A DNA stretch of 64,000 bases, from contig JAHDRW010000006.1 in NCBI GenBank assembly GCA_018433085.1, positions 1-64,000 of the forward strand, in the 5' to 3' direction. The stretch comes from Deltaproteobacteria bacterium. GTDB taxonomy: Bacteria > Desulfobacterota > Desulfomonilia > UBA1062. Shown here piece by piece: positions 13,152-22,615 of the stretch (positions are counted from its first letter, which is position 1; every line of letters starts with the position of its first letter). The notes under the pieces were generated by a model, which was not told where the DNA came from, did no database searches, and saw nothing but the letters and a program-made list of their open reading frames with translations. Made by a program: the position numbers and the translations under genes.

Positions 13152-14114
13152 ATGAAAAAGGAGATTACCGCACAGGAGCTCAACACCGAGGCCTTCATCC
13201 AGGAAAAGGTCAAGGACATCCAAGATGCGGTCGGAGAGGGAACGGCGATCAACGCACTCTCCGGCGGCGTGGACTCGTCCGTGGTCACCATGCTGGGGCA
13301 TCGGGCGCTGGGACCGAAACTGAGGACGATTTTCGTTGAGAACGGGCTCATGCGCGAGGGCGAGGCCGGTCAGGTCGTGGCGTTCTTCCGGGAGCTCGGC
13401 GTCGAGGTCGAGGTGGTGGATGCGCGCAGCGAATTCTTTGCCGCGCTCAAGGGTGTCACCGACCCGGAGAAAAAGCGCGAGGCCATCACGCAGACCTTCT
13501 ACCGGAACGTCTTCGGGCGAATCGTGAGGGAGAGCGAGGCCAGGTATCTCCTCCAGGGAACGATCCTGACCGACATCGACGAGACCGTGGCAGGCATCAA
13601 GCGCCAGCACAATGTGTTCGAGCAGCTCGGGATCGACCCGAAGGAGACCTTCGGCTACCATATCCTCGAACCGCTCATCCAGCTCCGCAAGGACGGCGTG
13701 AGGAAACTGGGCAGGGCCCTGGGCCTGCAGGAGGACCTCTTCGACCGCATCCCGTTTCCGGGGCCGGCGCTCGCGGCGCGTGTCATCGGCGAGGTGACCC
13801 CCGAGCGGGTCGAGACGGTCCGCAGGGCAACGGTGGTGATCGAGCGGCTGCTCAAGGGCTCGGGCGCATTCCAGTACCTGGGCATCCTGCACGAAGACCG
13901 GGTGACCGGCATGCGCGACGGCAAGCGCGATTTCGGCCAGCAGATCGAGGTCCGCTGCTGGAACAGCGTGGACGCGCGGACCGCATCACCCACCCGGCTT
14001 TCGTTCGATCTCCTGGAGCAGATAGCCGGCGAGATCGTCCGCGACGTGCCCGGGGTGGTGAGCGTGACGTACAACATCGCGTCCAAACCGCCGTCAACGA
14101 TCGAGGCGATCTAG
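13152..14114 (+). CDS. Stand-alone GMP-synthase-type ATP pyrophosphatase
   Basis: 320 residues corresponding to the ATP-PPase plus C-terminal dimerisation domains of GMP synthase: PP-loop ALSGGVDSSV near residue 34, LLQGTILTDIDETV, the FPGPALAARVIGEVTPER stretch, and a C-terminus ITSKPP-like NIASKPPSTIEAI. The glutamine amidotransferase domain is absent, as in two-subunit archaeal GMP synthases. The normal C-terminal ...GTIEWE is ...STIEAI here. It may use ammonia or a separate glutaminase, or be a paralogue with another substrate. CAGGAG precedes the ATG by 12 bases. Confidence 0.82.
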   Translation: MKKEITAQELNTEAFIQEKVKDIQDAVGEGTAINALSGGVDSSVVTMLGHRALGPKLRTIFVENGLMREGEAGQVVAFFRELGVEVEVVDARSEFFAALKGVTDPEKKREAITQTFYRNVFGRIVRESEARYLLQGTILTDIDETVAGIKRQHNVFEQLGIDPKETFGYHILEPLIQLRKDGVRKLGRALGLQEDLFDRIPFPGPALAARVIGEVTPERVETVRRATVVIERLLKGSGAFQYLGILHEDRVTGMRDGKRDFGQQIEVRCWNSVDARTASPTRLSFDLLEQIAGEIVRDVPGVVSVTYNIASKPPSTIEAI

Positions 14115-14138
14115 CGGCAGGCTCGCCGGACAGGAAAG

Positions 14139-14163
14139 GCGCACCCCTTTGGACGGGGTGCGC
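14139..14163. terminator. Strong hairpin after the GMP-synthase-like gene
   Basis: GCGCACCCC (14139-14147) pairs with GGGGTGCGC (14155-14163), a perfect 9-bp stem with a 7-base loop. No T-run follows, so it is a possible but not standard terminator. Confidence 0.4.
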
Positions 14164-14216
14164 GGAGACCGGCCTTTCACCCCGTCTAAGGGGGAAGAAG
14201 AGACCGTGGCGGAGAA

Positions 14217-14981
14217 ATGGAGAAACACATGCACCCGCTCAGCGGAAGAACGCTGGTGTTTCTGCCCGGACTGGACGGTACCGGCATCTCGTTCGAGCCC
14301 TTCGGGGCCGTGCTGCCGGAGGATATCACCGTGCGCATCGTGCGCTATCCGGCGGACAGGCTCCTGGACTTCGAGGATACCGTCCGCTGCGCACGGGACC
14401 AGATTCCCCGTGACCGGGATGCCGTCGTCCTGGCCGAGTCCTTCTCGGGGCCGGTTGCCTTGGCGCTCGCCGGCTCCGGCCTGATCAGGCCCGGGTGCTT
14501 GGTCCTGTGTTCCACCTTCGCCCGCTCGCCCCGCCCGCTGGCGCTGAAGGCACTGGAGCTTCTTCCCCTGAAAAGGCTGCTCGGGCTTCCGGTTCCCCGG
14601 TCGTTCCTGAGGCTTGTGGTGGCGGGCGGGGCGGAATCCGCCGACCTGCTGCTCGGCCTGTGGCGGCGGGTCAGGACCATGGTCCAGCCCGAGGTGCTGG
14701 TGCACCGGCTCAAGATCATAAACCGGGTGGACGTACGCGGATTTCTCCCCGGGCTGAGCGTTCCCTGCCTCTACCTGCAGGCCGCCTCCGACAGAACCGT
14801 CCCGGAATCGGCCCTCTTCGACTTCATGGAGGCAATTCCCGATCTGCGGGTAAAGAGAATACCGGGGCCGCACTTCATCCTCCAGGCCCGGCCCCGCGAG
14901 TCTCTCGCCGCGATTCAACACTTTGCCGGCCTGGTCGGCCGTTCATCCGGCGGGCGCTCCCCGGTGCCGGAGCCCGGGTGA
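14217..14981 (+). CDS. Alpha/beta hydrolase
   Basis: 254 residues. [11 protein letters not shown] is the oxyanion-loop strand, [13 protein letters not shown] the nucleophile elbow (Ser in A-E-S-F-S, a variant of GxSxG), ASDRTVPE the likely acidic residue region and GPHFILQ the catalytic His. No signal peptide. Substrate unknown. An alternative start is the Met at codon 5. Confidence 0.75.
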   Translation: MEKHMHPLSGRTLVFLPGLDGTGISFEPFGAVLPEDITVRIVRYPADRLLDFEDTVRCARDQIPRDRDAVVLAESFSGPVALALAGSGLIRPGCLVLCSTFARSPRPLALKALELLPLKRLLGLPVPRSFLRLVVAGGAESADLLLGLWRRVRTMVQPEVLVHRLKIINRVDVRGFLPGLSVPCLYLQAASDRTVPESALFDFMEAIPDLRVKRIPGPHFILQARPRESLAAIQHFAGLVGRSSGGRSPVPEPG

Positions 14982-15006
14982 AGCCTGCGGGGGAAAGGGG
15001 GAAACC

Positions 15007-15357
15007 ATGGACATACATATCAAGCGGGTCTATGAAGAGCCCGACGATGCCGACGGGCTCCGGGTCCTCGTGGACCGGCTGTGGCCCAGGGGCATCGCAA
15101 AAGAGAAGGCGAAAATCGATGTCTGGCTCAAGGACCTCGCCCCGTCGAACGAGCTCCGCACCTGGTACGGCCACGACCCCGTGAAGTGGCCCGAGTTCAG
15201 GTTTCGGTACTTTGCCGAGCTGGACGGCAACCCTGGGCCGGTGCGCGAGCTGCTCGAACACATCCGCGCGGGAACGGTGACCCTTGTCTACAGCTCCAGA
15301 GAGCAGCGGCTGAACAACGCCCTGGCCCTGAAAGAATATCTCGAAACCCGGAAATGA
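15007..15357 (+). CDS. DUF488 (YeaO-like) family protein
   Basis: 116 residues: [43 protein letters not shown], then [16 protein letters not shown] and [17 protein letters not shown]. This is the conserved layout of the YeaO/DUF488 family, whose function is not established. GGGGGAAACC precedes the ATG. Runs with the hydrolase gene just upstream. Confidence 0.88.
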   Translation: MDIHIKRVYEEPDDADGLRVLVDRLWPRGIAKEKAKIDVWLKDLAPSNELRTWYGHDPVKWPEFRFRYFAELDGNPGPVRELLEHIRAGTVTLVYSSREQRLNNALALKEYLETRK

Positions 15358-15466
15358 TCCCGTTTCGCCCGGACGCGGAGAGATGCGTTCCGGGAACAGC
15401 GCCTGGCACACCCATCCGATTACCTGACCGGCCTGCCCTCCTTCATGCCCGGTGAAAAGACATCCC

Positions 15467-16833
15467 GAGGCCTTTGCGTAATCCGGCAAAAAGCGTTTAT
15501 CTGGGGTTGATTGGTATTTTTTCATTAAAATATCAAGTCTAGTGGCTCATTTTTCTGCCAAAACCATTCCCATTCTCCTCGTGTCCGGCGGTATTCCCAT
15601 ACACCGGACACACCTGTCCCTAGATCGCCATCACAGGTGACGCTTTCCTCATCCCCGAAAGGTACGAGCGCTTCATATTAAACGCCATCACCTGGCAGAT
15701 CCGGTCCCATCCCTCCTTCGCAAGCGTGGTAAACCGGGCTCTCGACGCACCCTGGTGAAGCGCCGTCACCCCAAAGTACTGCTCGATCTTATAGCGCACC
15801 TTCGAAATCTTCTTGTTGCGCGTGATCTCTAGCTCGGTGAGCTTCGCATTCCTCTCATCCTTGCGCATGATCCCGTCTTTCATCTCATTGATGTGCAGAA
15901 ACTCACGATTGGGCTGCCCATGATACCCCTTATCCGCATACACCACCGGAAGCATTCTCCTGGTGTGCATGCTCTTGATTACTACGAACTGAAAGTAATT
16001 CGTGTCGTGCTCCGAGGCCCGGGAGAGAACCGTGGACAACACCAGCCCGCTCTTGACATCGATCGATGCATGCTCCTTCATCCCATAGACAGGCACATCG
16101 TTCTTCACCGTCCAGTCCGACTCCAAATCCCGGCTGAACTTTACCGGCTTGCCTGTCCCTTCTCGATCCTTGCGCTCCTTCTCTTCCCGCTTCTCCTTGA
16201 TCTTGTCCTTGCTCAAAGGGCTCGATGCCGAGCGCACGAGCCTCGCATCCACCGCCAACCCCGCATCGATCGAGAATCCCTTCGCTCGCAATTGGGATAA
16301 GAGCTCGGTATGGATCCTCTCCATGGCCTTGGCTCCCACCCGATCCCGAAACCGGGAAATTACACTGTGATCTGGAGAGGGATCTCCAAAGGGTAGCCCT
16401 ATAAACACCTTGAACGAGATCCTATCGTTTATCTGGTTTTCCAGTTCAGGATCACTCCGAATACCAAACCACTTCTGCAATAAAAGGGCTTTCAACAGCA
16501 TCACCGGAGGATAGGCACTGTTGCCAACCGCTGCCTTGCCCACCGGGTACACATCAAGAAGTATCCGCTGAAAAGGCTCCCACCTGATATAGTCATGGAT
16601 CTCCTTCAAGAATTTCTGCGTCCGTGAAGATCCTAACGTCTTGCTCAACTCAAGATCCAGAAAACTCATGTTCCGCTCATACTCCTTGAACCCCATATCA
16701 CTCCTCCCCATTCATTCCATCTTGGAAGAAGTATACCATGAATCATCAATATTATCATTATATTATTGAATATAGCCGCTGGATATCAGCTCGCTGTCAG
16801 GCTCTGCCATTGCCGGAATTGTGCAAAGGTCTC
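15467..16833 (-). mobile_element. Complete IS5-family insertion sequence
   Basis: 1367 bp. Outer ends are GAGGCCTTTGCGTAATCCGG on the left and, read inward from the right, GAGACCTTTGCACAATTCCGG, imperfect terminal inverted repeats of about 20 bp. The 5-bp sequence ATCCC lies directly outside both ends (15462-15466 and 16834-16838), a target duplication. It contains one transposase gene plus about 150 bp of non-coding sequence downstream of its stop, shared with the partial copy at 1-180. Confidence 0.93.
15620..16696 (-). CDS. IS5-family DDE transposase
   Basis: 358 residues. The N-terminal DUF772-like helical region (SAYPPVMLLKALLLQKWFGI, DHSVISRFRDRV) is followed by an RNase H-like catalytic domain with D150 (AVDARLV), D255 (YADKGYHG) and E305 (YKIEQYFG), plus YGMKEHASIDVKSGL before the second Asp as in IS5. 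The ATG at 16696 is chosen because GGGAGGAG is 5 bases upstream. No frameshift or stop, so the element may be active. Confidence 0.93.
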   Translation of the reverse strand: MGFKEYERNMSFLDLELSKTLGSSRTQKFLKEIHDYIRWEPFQRILLDVYPVGKAAVGNSAYPPVMLLKALLLQKWFGIRSDPELENQINDRISFKVFIGLPFGDPSPDHSVISRFRDRVGAKAMERIHTELLSQLRAKGFSIDAGLAVDARLVRSASSPLSKDKIKEKREEKERKDREGTGKPVKFSRDLESDWTVKNDVPVYGMKEHASIDVKSGLVLSTVLSRASEHDTNYFQFVVIKSMHTRRMLPVVYADKGYHGQPNREFLHINEMKDGIMRKDERNAKLTELEITRNKKISKVRYKIEQYFGVTALHQGASRARFTTLAKEGWDRICQVMAFNMKRSYLSGMRKASPVMAI

Positions 16834-16992
16834 ATCCCTTATGCACCCGCCCGGGGAGCGGTTCGCCTCGGTGGTGTCTGCGCTTGAGACATCAGGAGGA
16901 TTACCCATTATACTCCTTGTGGGAACACGTACGTTCGCGTTCCCTTTAACCCTACTCTTCGACATATTCGCGAGGGAAGGAGGATAGAGACG

Positions 16993-17868
16993 ATGGAAGA
17001 AAAGATTGACGTATTGCCCTCAGCGGAATCCGTTGGCCATATCAAGTGGAGCGCCATCTTTGCAGGCACGGTCATCACGCTGGTTGTCATGCTCACCCTC
17101 ATCATGCTGGGTCTGGCGGTGGGATTCGCCACCATCAACCCGGCAACGGAGGAAAACCCCTTCGGCGGTCTCGGGATCGGCACCGCTGTCTGGTGGGTTA
17201 TCAGCAGTATTATCGCATACTTTGTCGGCGGCTGGGTGAGCAGCAGGGTTGCAGGCCTCCAGCGGGTGTTCGACGGTGCGCTGCACGGCATCGTGACTTG
17301 GGGTCTGGTTACTCTGCTCACCATGTTCATGCTCACGAACACGGTGGGATTTGTGCTGGGCGGCGCGTTTGGTCTGGTGAGAAACGTGGTCTCGGTCAGC
17401 GGCCAGGCGGCAGGCGCCCTCATACCACAGATTACGGGAGCGGTATCGGGCCCGGCGGAAGACATCGTCCGGGAGGCGGAGCAGGCGATGGACCAGAATC
17501 TGCGGGAAGGAGTCGATGCGCAGACCGTGATCCGTGAAATCGGCCCGTCCTTCTATCAGATGATGCAGGACGGTGTCACCGAGCAGGAGCGCCAGCAGAT
17601 GGTAAGCCAGATCCAGCAGTACACCACGCTTTCCGAGCAGGAGATCCAGAACATCGTCCAGAGGATGGAAACCCGGTATCAGGAGCTCGGTCCGCAGGTG
17701 CAGCAGCAGGTTCAGCAGGCGCAGCAGACCGCACAGAGAGTGGCTGGACAGGTCGCCGATGCCCTGGCCGCAGCTGCCCTGGCATCATTCATCATGCTCG
17801 TCCTGAGCGGCATCGCCGCGGCCCTGGGAGGCTGGCTGGGACGGGTGAGCGGGGCCGTGCGCATATAG
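16993..17868 (+). CDS. Membrane protein of unknown function with glutamine-rich C-terminal region
   Basis: 291 residues. About four hydrophobic helices in the first 135 residues (IKWSAIFAGTVITLVVMLTLIMLGL, a TINPATEENPFGGLG loop, WWVISSIIAYFVGGW, FDGALHGIVTWGLVTLLTMFML), then a long polar stretch with a Q-rich coiled-coil-like run, and a last helix ending in a Gly-rich segment. Proteins with this layout are common in Proteobacteria without a known role. GGAAGGAGG precedes the ATG. Confidence 0.65.
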   Translation: MEEKIDVLPSAESVGHIKWSAIFAGTVITLVVMLTLIMLGLAVGFATINPATEENPFGGLGIGTAVWWVISSIIAYFVGGWVSSRVAGLQRVFDGALHGIVTWGLVTLLTMFMLTNTVGFVLGGAFGLVRNVVSVSGQAAGALIPQITGAVSGPAEDIVREAEQAMDQNLREGVDAQTVIREIGPSFYQMMQDGVTEQERQQMVSQIQQYTTLSEQEIQNIVQRMETRYQELGPQVQQQVQQAQQTAQRVAGQVADALAAAALASFIMLVLSGIAAALGGWLGRVSGAVRI

Positions 17869-17920
17869 CGGCGCGCCGCCGCCCTGAAAAACGGCCTGCA
17901 CCGCCCGGACATCACCGGGA

Positions 17921-20332
17921 TTACTCGTTACCGGACCCGGCCTGCTCTCCAGCCTCGTCCGGAAGGAGGCCTGATGAAGAGCCATCCTTTGTTGGCCTGC
18001 GCCCGGCGGGGATCCCCCTGTCCGGGTACGCAGTCGCTCCTTTCGCGAGCCGGGGCGGGAGCAGCATGATACACGCGGGCAGAAAGGTGAGCGCGGACAG
18101 GGCGATGATGACCATGTCCACGGCCACGAGGATGCCCATCTGCGAGATGATGACAAACTGGGAGGGCGCCAGCACCAGGAACCCGGCAGCCACTGCCAGG
18201 GCGTTGTAGACGATCCCCCTTCCCGAGGTGTTCAGCGCCCTGTCCAGGGCCTGCGCCACCGGCAGGCCAACCCTCATCTCGTGCCGGTACCGGCTCAGAA
18301 AGTGGATGGAGTAGTCGATACCCATGCCGATGTCGATGCTCGCAACCGTGGCCGTAGCGGCATTGAGCCTGATCCCGCTCACCCCCATGATGGCGAAGTC
18401 CAGGGCTATGGGTATGAGGAGCGGCACCATGCAGTAGATTCCAAGCCTTAAAGACCGGAACACGGTCGTGGTGATCAGGAAACACAGGAAGAAAGAGATG
18501 AAAAAGGTCTGCACCTGGCACCGGACCACGAGACGGTTGAACTCCCGGGCCATCACGGCCAGGCCGGTGGTCACGATGTTCGTACCTTTCGTTCCTGCCA
18601 TCTCGTTTTCCTGGAAGCGCCGCACGGTGTCGATGACGTCCTGAGCGAGATATCCGCTCAGCGACTTCATTTGCAGGATGATCTGGGCCTTGCGGAACTC
18701 GTAGTCCACAAATCCGTCCAATTCGCCGCCCCCGCCGGAAAAGGAAAACAGCAGGAGGTACTGGGCCACCAGATCCCTCGAATCCGGGATGGTGTAAAAC
18801 GCCGGGTCTCCGTCGTGCATGGCCTGGTTCATCCGCTTGATGAAATCAACGACGGAAACGGCCTTCCCCACGTCCTCGATCTCCATGAGCCGCCCCTGGA
18901 GCCTCTCGATCTTTCTCAGGACTGCGGGCTCCTTGATGTCGTCGGGGTTGGCGGTCTCGAACACCACCTGGAACACCGAGGTCCCGCCGAAGTTCCGGTT
19001 GAGGACCGTATCCGCGATACGGATGGGGCTCCGCTCGCGGAAATCCTCCACCAGATTGAGATCGCTCTTGACGTGCCTGCCCAGAAATATCGACACCACC
19101 AGCACCACGAGGCTGACACCGATGACCCACCTGCTCCTTGCGATGCCGATATGGGAGAGCCGTCTCAGGACCGGTCCGATCACGTCTCTCCTGGAGTGAT
19201 AGTGGTGCGTTATCTCCCGTGCGTGGTCATCCATGAGGACGAGGACTGCAGGGATGAAGGTGAGCGACAGCATCATGGCGGTTCCGAGACCGAACGCCGC
19301 GAACAGGCCCATGTGCATGAGCGGCACGATCGGAGAGGTGGTGAACGAAATGAACGCGGCCATGGTGGTCATGGCTGCCATGGTCACGGGCATCCTGATC
19401 CGGATGAGAGCGCCCAGGATACCGTCCCTGCCCTTTCTGCCCTCGGCGTTGTCCGCCAGCACGTTCTCCACCACGTGGATGCCGTAGGCGGAACCGCAGG
19501 CGATGAGGACCACGGGCAGCGCGGTCGTGACGAGCGTGAGCGGGTGCCTGACCAGGGCCATGAGCCCCAACGTCCACACCGCAGCGACGGCCACCGATAC
19601 CAGGGGCAGCAGCGTGCCCCTGATGTTGCGGAAAAAGACGAACAGGAAGGTCAGGAGCACCGCGCAGACCAGAGGCGGCAGCAGGATCAGGTCCTTGATC
19701 ATGTAGTGGCTCTGTAGCGCCTCCACCACCTTGGTGCCCGAGATGTAAAATTTCTCGGGCCCTTCGTGGGCGTTCAGAATATCCGTGATGGCGTAGTAGA
19801 CGGGCACGATCTGATCGGTCTGCACCTCGTCCTGCAGTACGACCAGTATCCCCGCCCCCTTTCCATCCCTGGTGATGTAGGTGTCCCGGTACGCCTCCCA
19901 CGAGCCCACCTTGTCTTTCAGGAGTGCGATCTCTGCCGGGTTGGCTGGAAGTTCACCGTCTTTGACCATGGGGGCGACATCCAGTCCGGACTCGCTGCCC
20001 TGGATGTTCTTCACGTTCAGCAGGCAGGTTGCCTTCTCGACCTCTTCGATCTCCTCGAGCTCCTCGATGATTCTGTCGAGCTTTTCCAGGGAGGCCGGGT
20101 TGAAGATATCGGCCGGATGGATCATCCCGATCAGGATGTCGGCATAGGGCTCAAAGGAGTGCTTGTTGGCAACGAAGGTCTTGACCTCGGGATTGTCGTC
20201 TCTCAGGACGACCTCCACCCGCGGGTCCATCGTAATCTTCGGGATCTGGAGCCCGAAAAATACCGTGACGGCCGCAACCGCCAGGATTACCCACCAGGCG
20301 CGGTGCAGGCAGAACCGGATGATCCTTTCCAT
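17921..20332 (-). CDS. RND-superfamily exporter (MMPL/COG1033 type)
   Basis: 803 residues with the two-fold RND arrangement: one N-terminal helix (WWVILAVAAVTVFFGLQI), a periplasmic domain, a five-helix block with GSAYGIHVVENV, then a second helix, periplasmic domain and five-helix block with SIDIGMGIDYSIHFLSRYRHEM. The paired G-x-D/G-x-x-Y motifs in the fourth helices are the proton-relay area of this class. Such proteins export lipids or other hydrophobic compounds; the substrate here is unknown. The ATG at 20332 has GGGGAG upstream. Confidence 0.85.
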   Translation of the reverse strand: MERIIRFCLHRAWWVILAVAAVTVFFGLQIPKITMDPRVEVVLRDDNPEVKTFVANKHSFEPYADILIGMIHPADIFNPASLEKLDRIIEELEEIEEVEKATCLLNVKNIQGSESGLDVAPMVKDGELPANPAEIALLKDKVGSWEAYRDTYITRDGKGAGILVVLQDEVQTDQIVPVYYAITDILNAHEGPEKFYISGTKVVEALQSHYMIKDLILLPPLVCAVLLTFLFVFFRNIRGTLLPLVSVAVAAVWTLGLMALVRHPLTLVTTALPVVLIACGSAYGIHVVENVLADNAEGRKGRDGILGALIRIRMPVTMAAMTTMAAFISFTTSPIVPLMHMGLFAAFGLGTAMMLSLTFIPAVLVLMDDHAREITHHYHSRRDVIGPVLRRLSHIGIARSRWVIGVSLVVLVVSIFLGRHVKSDLNLVEDFRERSPIRIADTVLNRNFGGTSVFQVVFETANPDDIKEPAVLRKIERLQGRLMEIEDVGKAVSVVDFIKRMNQAMHDGDPAFYTIPDSRDLVAQYLLLFSFSGGGGELDGFVDYEFRKAQIILQMKSLSGYLAQDVIDTVRRFQENEMAGTKGTNIVTTGLAVMAREFNRLVVRCQVQTFFISFFLCFLITTTVFRSLRLGIYCMVPLLIPIALDFAIMGVSGIRLNAATATVASIDIGMGIDYSIHFLSRYRHEMRVGLPVAQALDRALNTSGRGIVYNALAVAAGFLVLAPSQFVIISQMGILVAVDMVIIALSALTFLPACIMLLPPRLAKGATAYPDRGIPAGRRPTKDGSSSGLLPDEAGEQAGSGNE

Positions 20333-20617
20333 AGAAGCGCTCCCCATCACCTCATGAGGTGCAGCAGGTCTTTCCCACGCTGCTGGGAATCAGGTGATTG
20401 AATGGCATGCTATTATTTATACCAATAATACAGAGTCCTTACAATGGATTTCCTGCGCGGGCACCGTCCTGGAAGGCCATCGCTCCCTCTGTATCGGTGT
20501 ACGGGGTTGCGGACCGGGGCCGGCCTCCGGCGGAAGGTTGTGATAGGAGCCCATAGTATCCGCACCTCGAGCTGAGTTCGCGGTGCGGCGCTTTTTATAA
20601 AGAGGGAGAATGTTTTT

Positions 20618-20897
20618 ATGCCCCGATATACAGTGTGCCTGACCGGTCTGTTTCTGGTTCTGACCGCCGTGAACGCGGCGGCGCAGGAACCTGCAGGAGA
20701 GGAAGCAGGGGTCATGGCGGCCCGTGCATGGCTTGGCCTGGCGAACGAGGGGGAGTATGCCCGGCGCGCCGGACGGGGAATACGCGGTGGTCCGGTTCCG
20801 GGCGTCCTTTGAGAACAAGGCGTCGTCAGTGGAAAGTGTCACCCCCGTACTCGACAGGGACGGTATCTGGCGGGTAACAGGCTACTACATCAGGTAG
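20618..20897 (+). pseudogene. DUF4019-like secreted protein, deleted and frameshifted
   Basis: The first frame gives a signal peptide (LTGLFLVLTAVNAAAQ) and the family-typical ARAWLGLANEGEYA, then runs off frame. The C-terminal part of the same family is in another frame from 20757: PGAPDGEYAVVRFRASFENK..VTPVLDRDGIWRVTGYYIR, ending TAG at 20897. The central 45 or so residues of a normal DUF4019 protein are missing at the junction near 20760. A decayed periplasmic protein. Confidence 0.75.
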
Positions 20898-21054
20898 ACG
20901 GCAACACCGGGATGTCCGCCGACCGGGGTTGCTTTGCTTCACATGCTTCTCAGAGATCTGTACTCGCGATTTTCCCGGTTGCGGGACCATCTTTCCTTAT
21001 GTCTTCAGAAAAAACCAGCCCCCGGGCAGGAGAACACCCCTGGCCGGACAAGGC

Positions 21055-21945
21055 TCAGAACCGCAGGGCAAAGCCAAAGAGAAGCGTTATATCGGGCGCC
21101 TCGTCGGTACCGCCGATATAGGCGGCGGCGTTGAGCTGGACATCGGGCATCAGATAATACATGACACCCACGTCAGCGGAGCCCTCCCAGTCGGACCATT
21201 CTTCGGTGTTCGCCCTGGCGTAGAATTCGGCAAAGCCTATCAGCTCCGGGCTGAGCGGGTAGAACAGAGCCAGTGCGTTGCTGACGCGAAGATACTCATC
21301 GTCTTCATCCGCGAACACATCGCCTTCGGGGATATATGCCGCCCCGGGAGTCAGACCGAGAACGAACTCACCTTCAAGGTTGACGTATATGGGGAGGTCC
21401 ACGCCAAAGGACATGCGATCCAGGCCGAAGTCATCCGTTCCGGTCGGAAGCGTGAAGTAAGGCGATATGGCCATGGCGGCATCGCCCACGGCAAGCTTTC
21501 TCTGGGGATAGTTCGGACCCAGCACATGAAACTTGGCGCGCACCTCGGTATCGCCCAGACCGAACTCGTCCTCCCTGAAGCCGTTGTCCAGCCACTCCCA
21601 GTTAAGCGGCTCGATGGTGACGCTCGCCTCCAGGTCCCGCATGATTCCTGCCCGAAAGAGGGTGTTCCCGATGCTGATCCGCTCCCGCTCGATGCTGTTG
21701 TCGTCCCACAGGTATGAGAAGACGATCGTCTCGACCTGGAAATGGCCGGGACCCACGGTGTATGGGCTGCTGGCCCTCATGGGCCTGTCAGAATACATCA
21801 TGCCGAGCATGCTCTGAGGCATCGGGTTGGCGAATGTGTATTCCTGCCCTCCTGGAGCCGGCCCCTGTGCGGCGGGCTGCTGTGCCAGAGCCGGGCTGTG
21901 CAGAGCGATGATGAGCGCTGCGCAAAAGAGTATATTTCTGAGCAT
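21055..21945 (-). CDS. Predicted outer-membrane beta-barrel protein (phenol-degradation MetA-like transporter type)
   Basis: 296 residues: signal peptide (FCAALIIALHSPALAQ), then an even series of amphipathic strands (GPGHFQVETIVFSYLWD, LEASVTIEPLNW, GDTEVRAKFHVL, AISPYFTLPTG) and a final strand ending in Phe (ITLLFGFALRF), the outer-membrane assembly signal. The pattern resembles PF13557-type putative transporters. No cargo can be named. Confidence 0.65.
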   Translation of the reverse strand: MLRNILFCAALIIALHSPALAQQPAAQGPAPGGQEYTFANPMPQSMLGMMYSDRPMRASSPYTVGPGHFQVETIVFSYLWDDNSIERERISIGNTLFRAGIMRDLEASVTIEPLNWEWLDNGFREDEFGLGDTEVRAKFHVLGPNYPQRKLAVGDAAMAISPYFTLPTGTDDFGLDRMSFGVDLPIYVNLEGEFVLGLTPGAAYIPEGDVFADEDDEYLRVSNALALFYPLSPELIGFAEFYARANTEEWSDWEGSADVGVMYYLMPDVQLNAAAYIGGTDEAPDITLLFGFALRF

Positions 21946-22326
21946 ACCTCCCTCCTGATCAGTTTTTCCTTACAGGGATTAAGGATACTGGGCCGTGTCA
22001 TTTTCTCAATATTGGAGCGGGGGCTCAAGGGAGATTCGTTGGCGGAACCCGGCCTTTCTTCCCGAAAATAATGCACCTGCCCTACTCGGGCGCAGGCGGG
22101 TCCGGAGTGCGTGCGCGCTTCGGGAAAACCCGCGGAAGGGAGAATCAAGGGCTTGGGCCCCAGGGCAAACCCTGTATCCTTTCGAAGCAGCAAGCTACAG
22201 GGAATCAGACCCGCCCTTCTCATCCTTAAGAAGCGATCGCGAAGAAGGATTGATTTGGCAGCCCGGAAAGCTACCATTGATTAACATAAGGATATCCCCG
22301 ATAATTGGTGCAAAGGAGGAATGCCC
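21946..22326. other. Non-coding interval without recognised features
   Basis: Separates the minus-strand outer-membrane gene from the plus-strand GlsB-like gene. It should hold both promoters. Open frames here are short and have no family resemblance or start context; I see no strong hairpin, RNA or repeat. Confidence 0.5.
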
Positions 22327-22584
22327 ATGGGAATCTTATCATGGATCCTGCTCGGTTTGATCGTCGGTCTGCTGGCAAAGTGGATCATGCCCGGCAGAGA
22401 CCCGGGAGGCGTCATCGTCACCATGCTCCTGGGTATTGCCGGAGCCCTGGTCGGCGGTGCCATCGCCTCGTTCATCGGGCTGGGAAACGTCACCGGCATC
22501 AACATCGGAAGTATCATCATCGCGGTACTGGGAGCGATTCTCATCCTGGCCTTATACCGCCGGTTTTCCGCCAGCAGGGGATAG
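22327..22584 (+). CDS. GlsB/YeaQ/YmgE family small membrane protein
   Basis: 85 residues: LSWILLGLIVGLLAKWIMPGRDPGGVIVTMLLGIAGALVGGAIASFIG, then a last helix and RRF. This is the three-helix Gly-rich transglycosylase-associated/GlsB pattern, often stress-induced. AAAGGAGG is 7 bases before the ATG at 22327, which is preferred to the ATG two codons earlier. Confidence 0.9.
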   Translation: MGILSWILLGLIVGLLAKWIMPGRDPGGVIVTMLLGIAGALVGGAIASFIGLGNVTGINIGSIIIAVLGAILILALYRRFSASRG

Positions 22585-22615
22585 CGCCCGGGCCGCGGAA
22601 GGCCGCGCGTTTTCC

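Noticed and set aside
13095-13892. Long minus-strand frame opposite the GMP-synthase-like gene
   Set aside because: It follows from GC-rich codon bias of the sense gene; the sense strand has clear PP-loop motifs.
1-16838. The whole left region as a composite transposon
   Set aside because: The right IS has its own 5-bp duplication ATCCC at both of its ends, which indicates a separate insertion, and the outer end of the left copy is out of view.
16766-16987. Small frame between the IS5 element and the membrane-protein gene
   Set aside because: It begins inside the IS terminal region and crosses the IS end at 16833 and the target duplication, so it cannot be an ancestral gene.
18671-19717. 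Long plus-strand frame opposite the RND exporter
   Set aside because: Rich in His, Asp and Arg, without domains; typical shadow of a membrane-protein gene.
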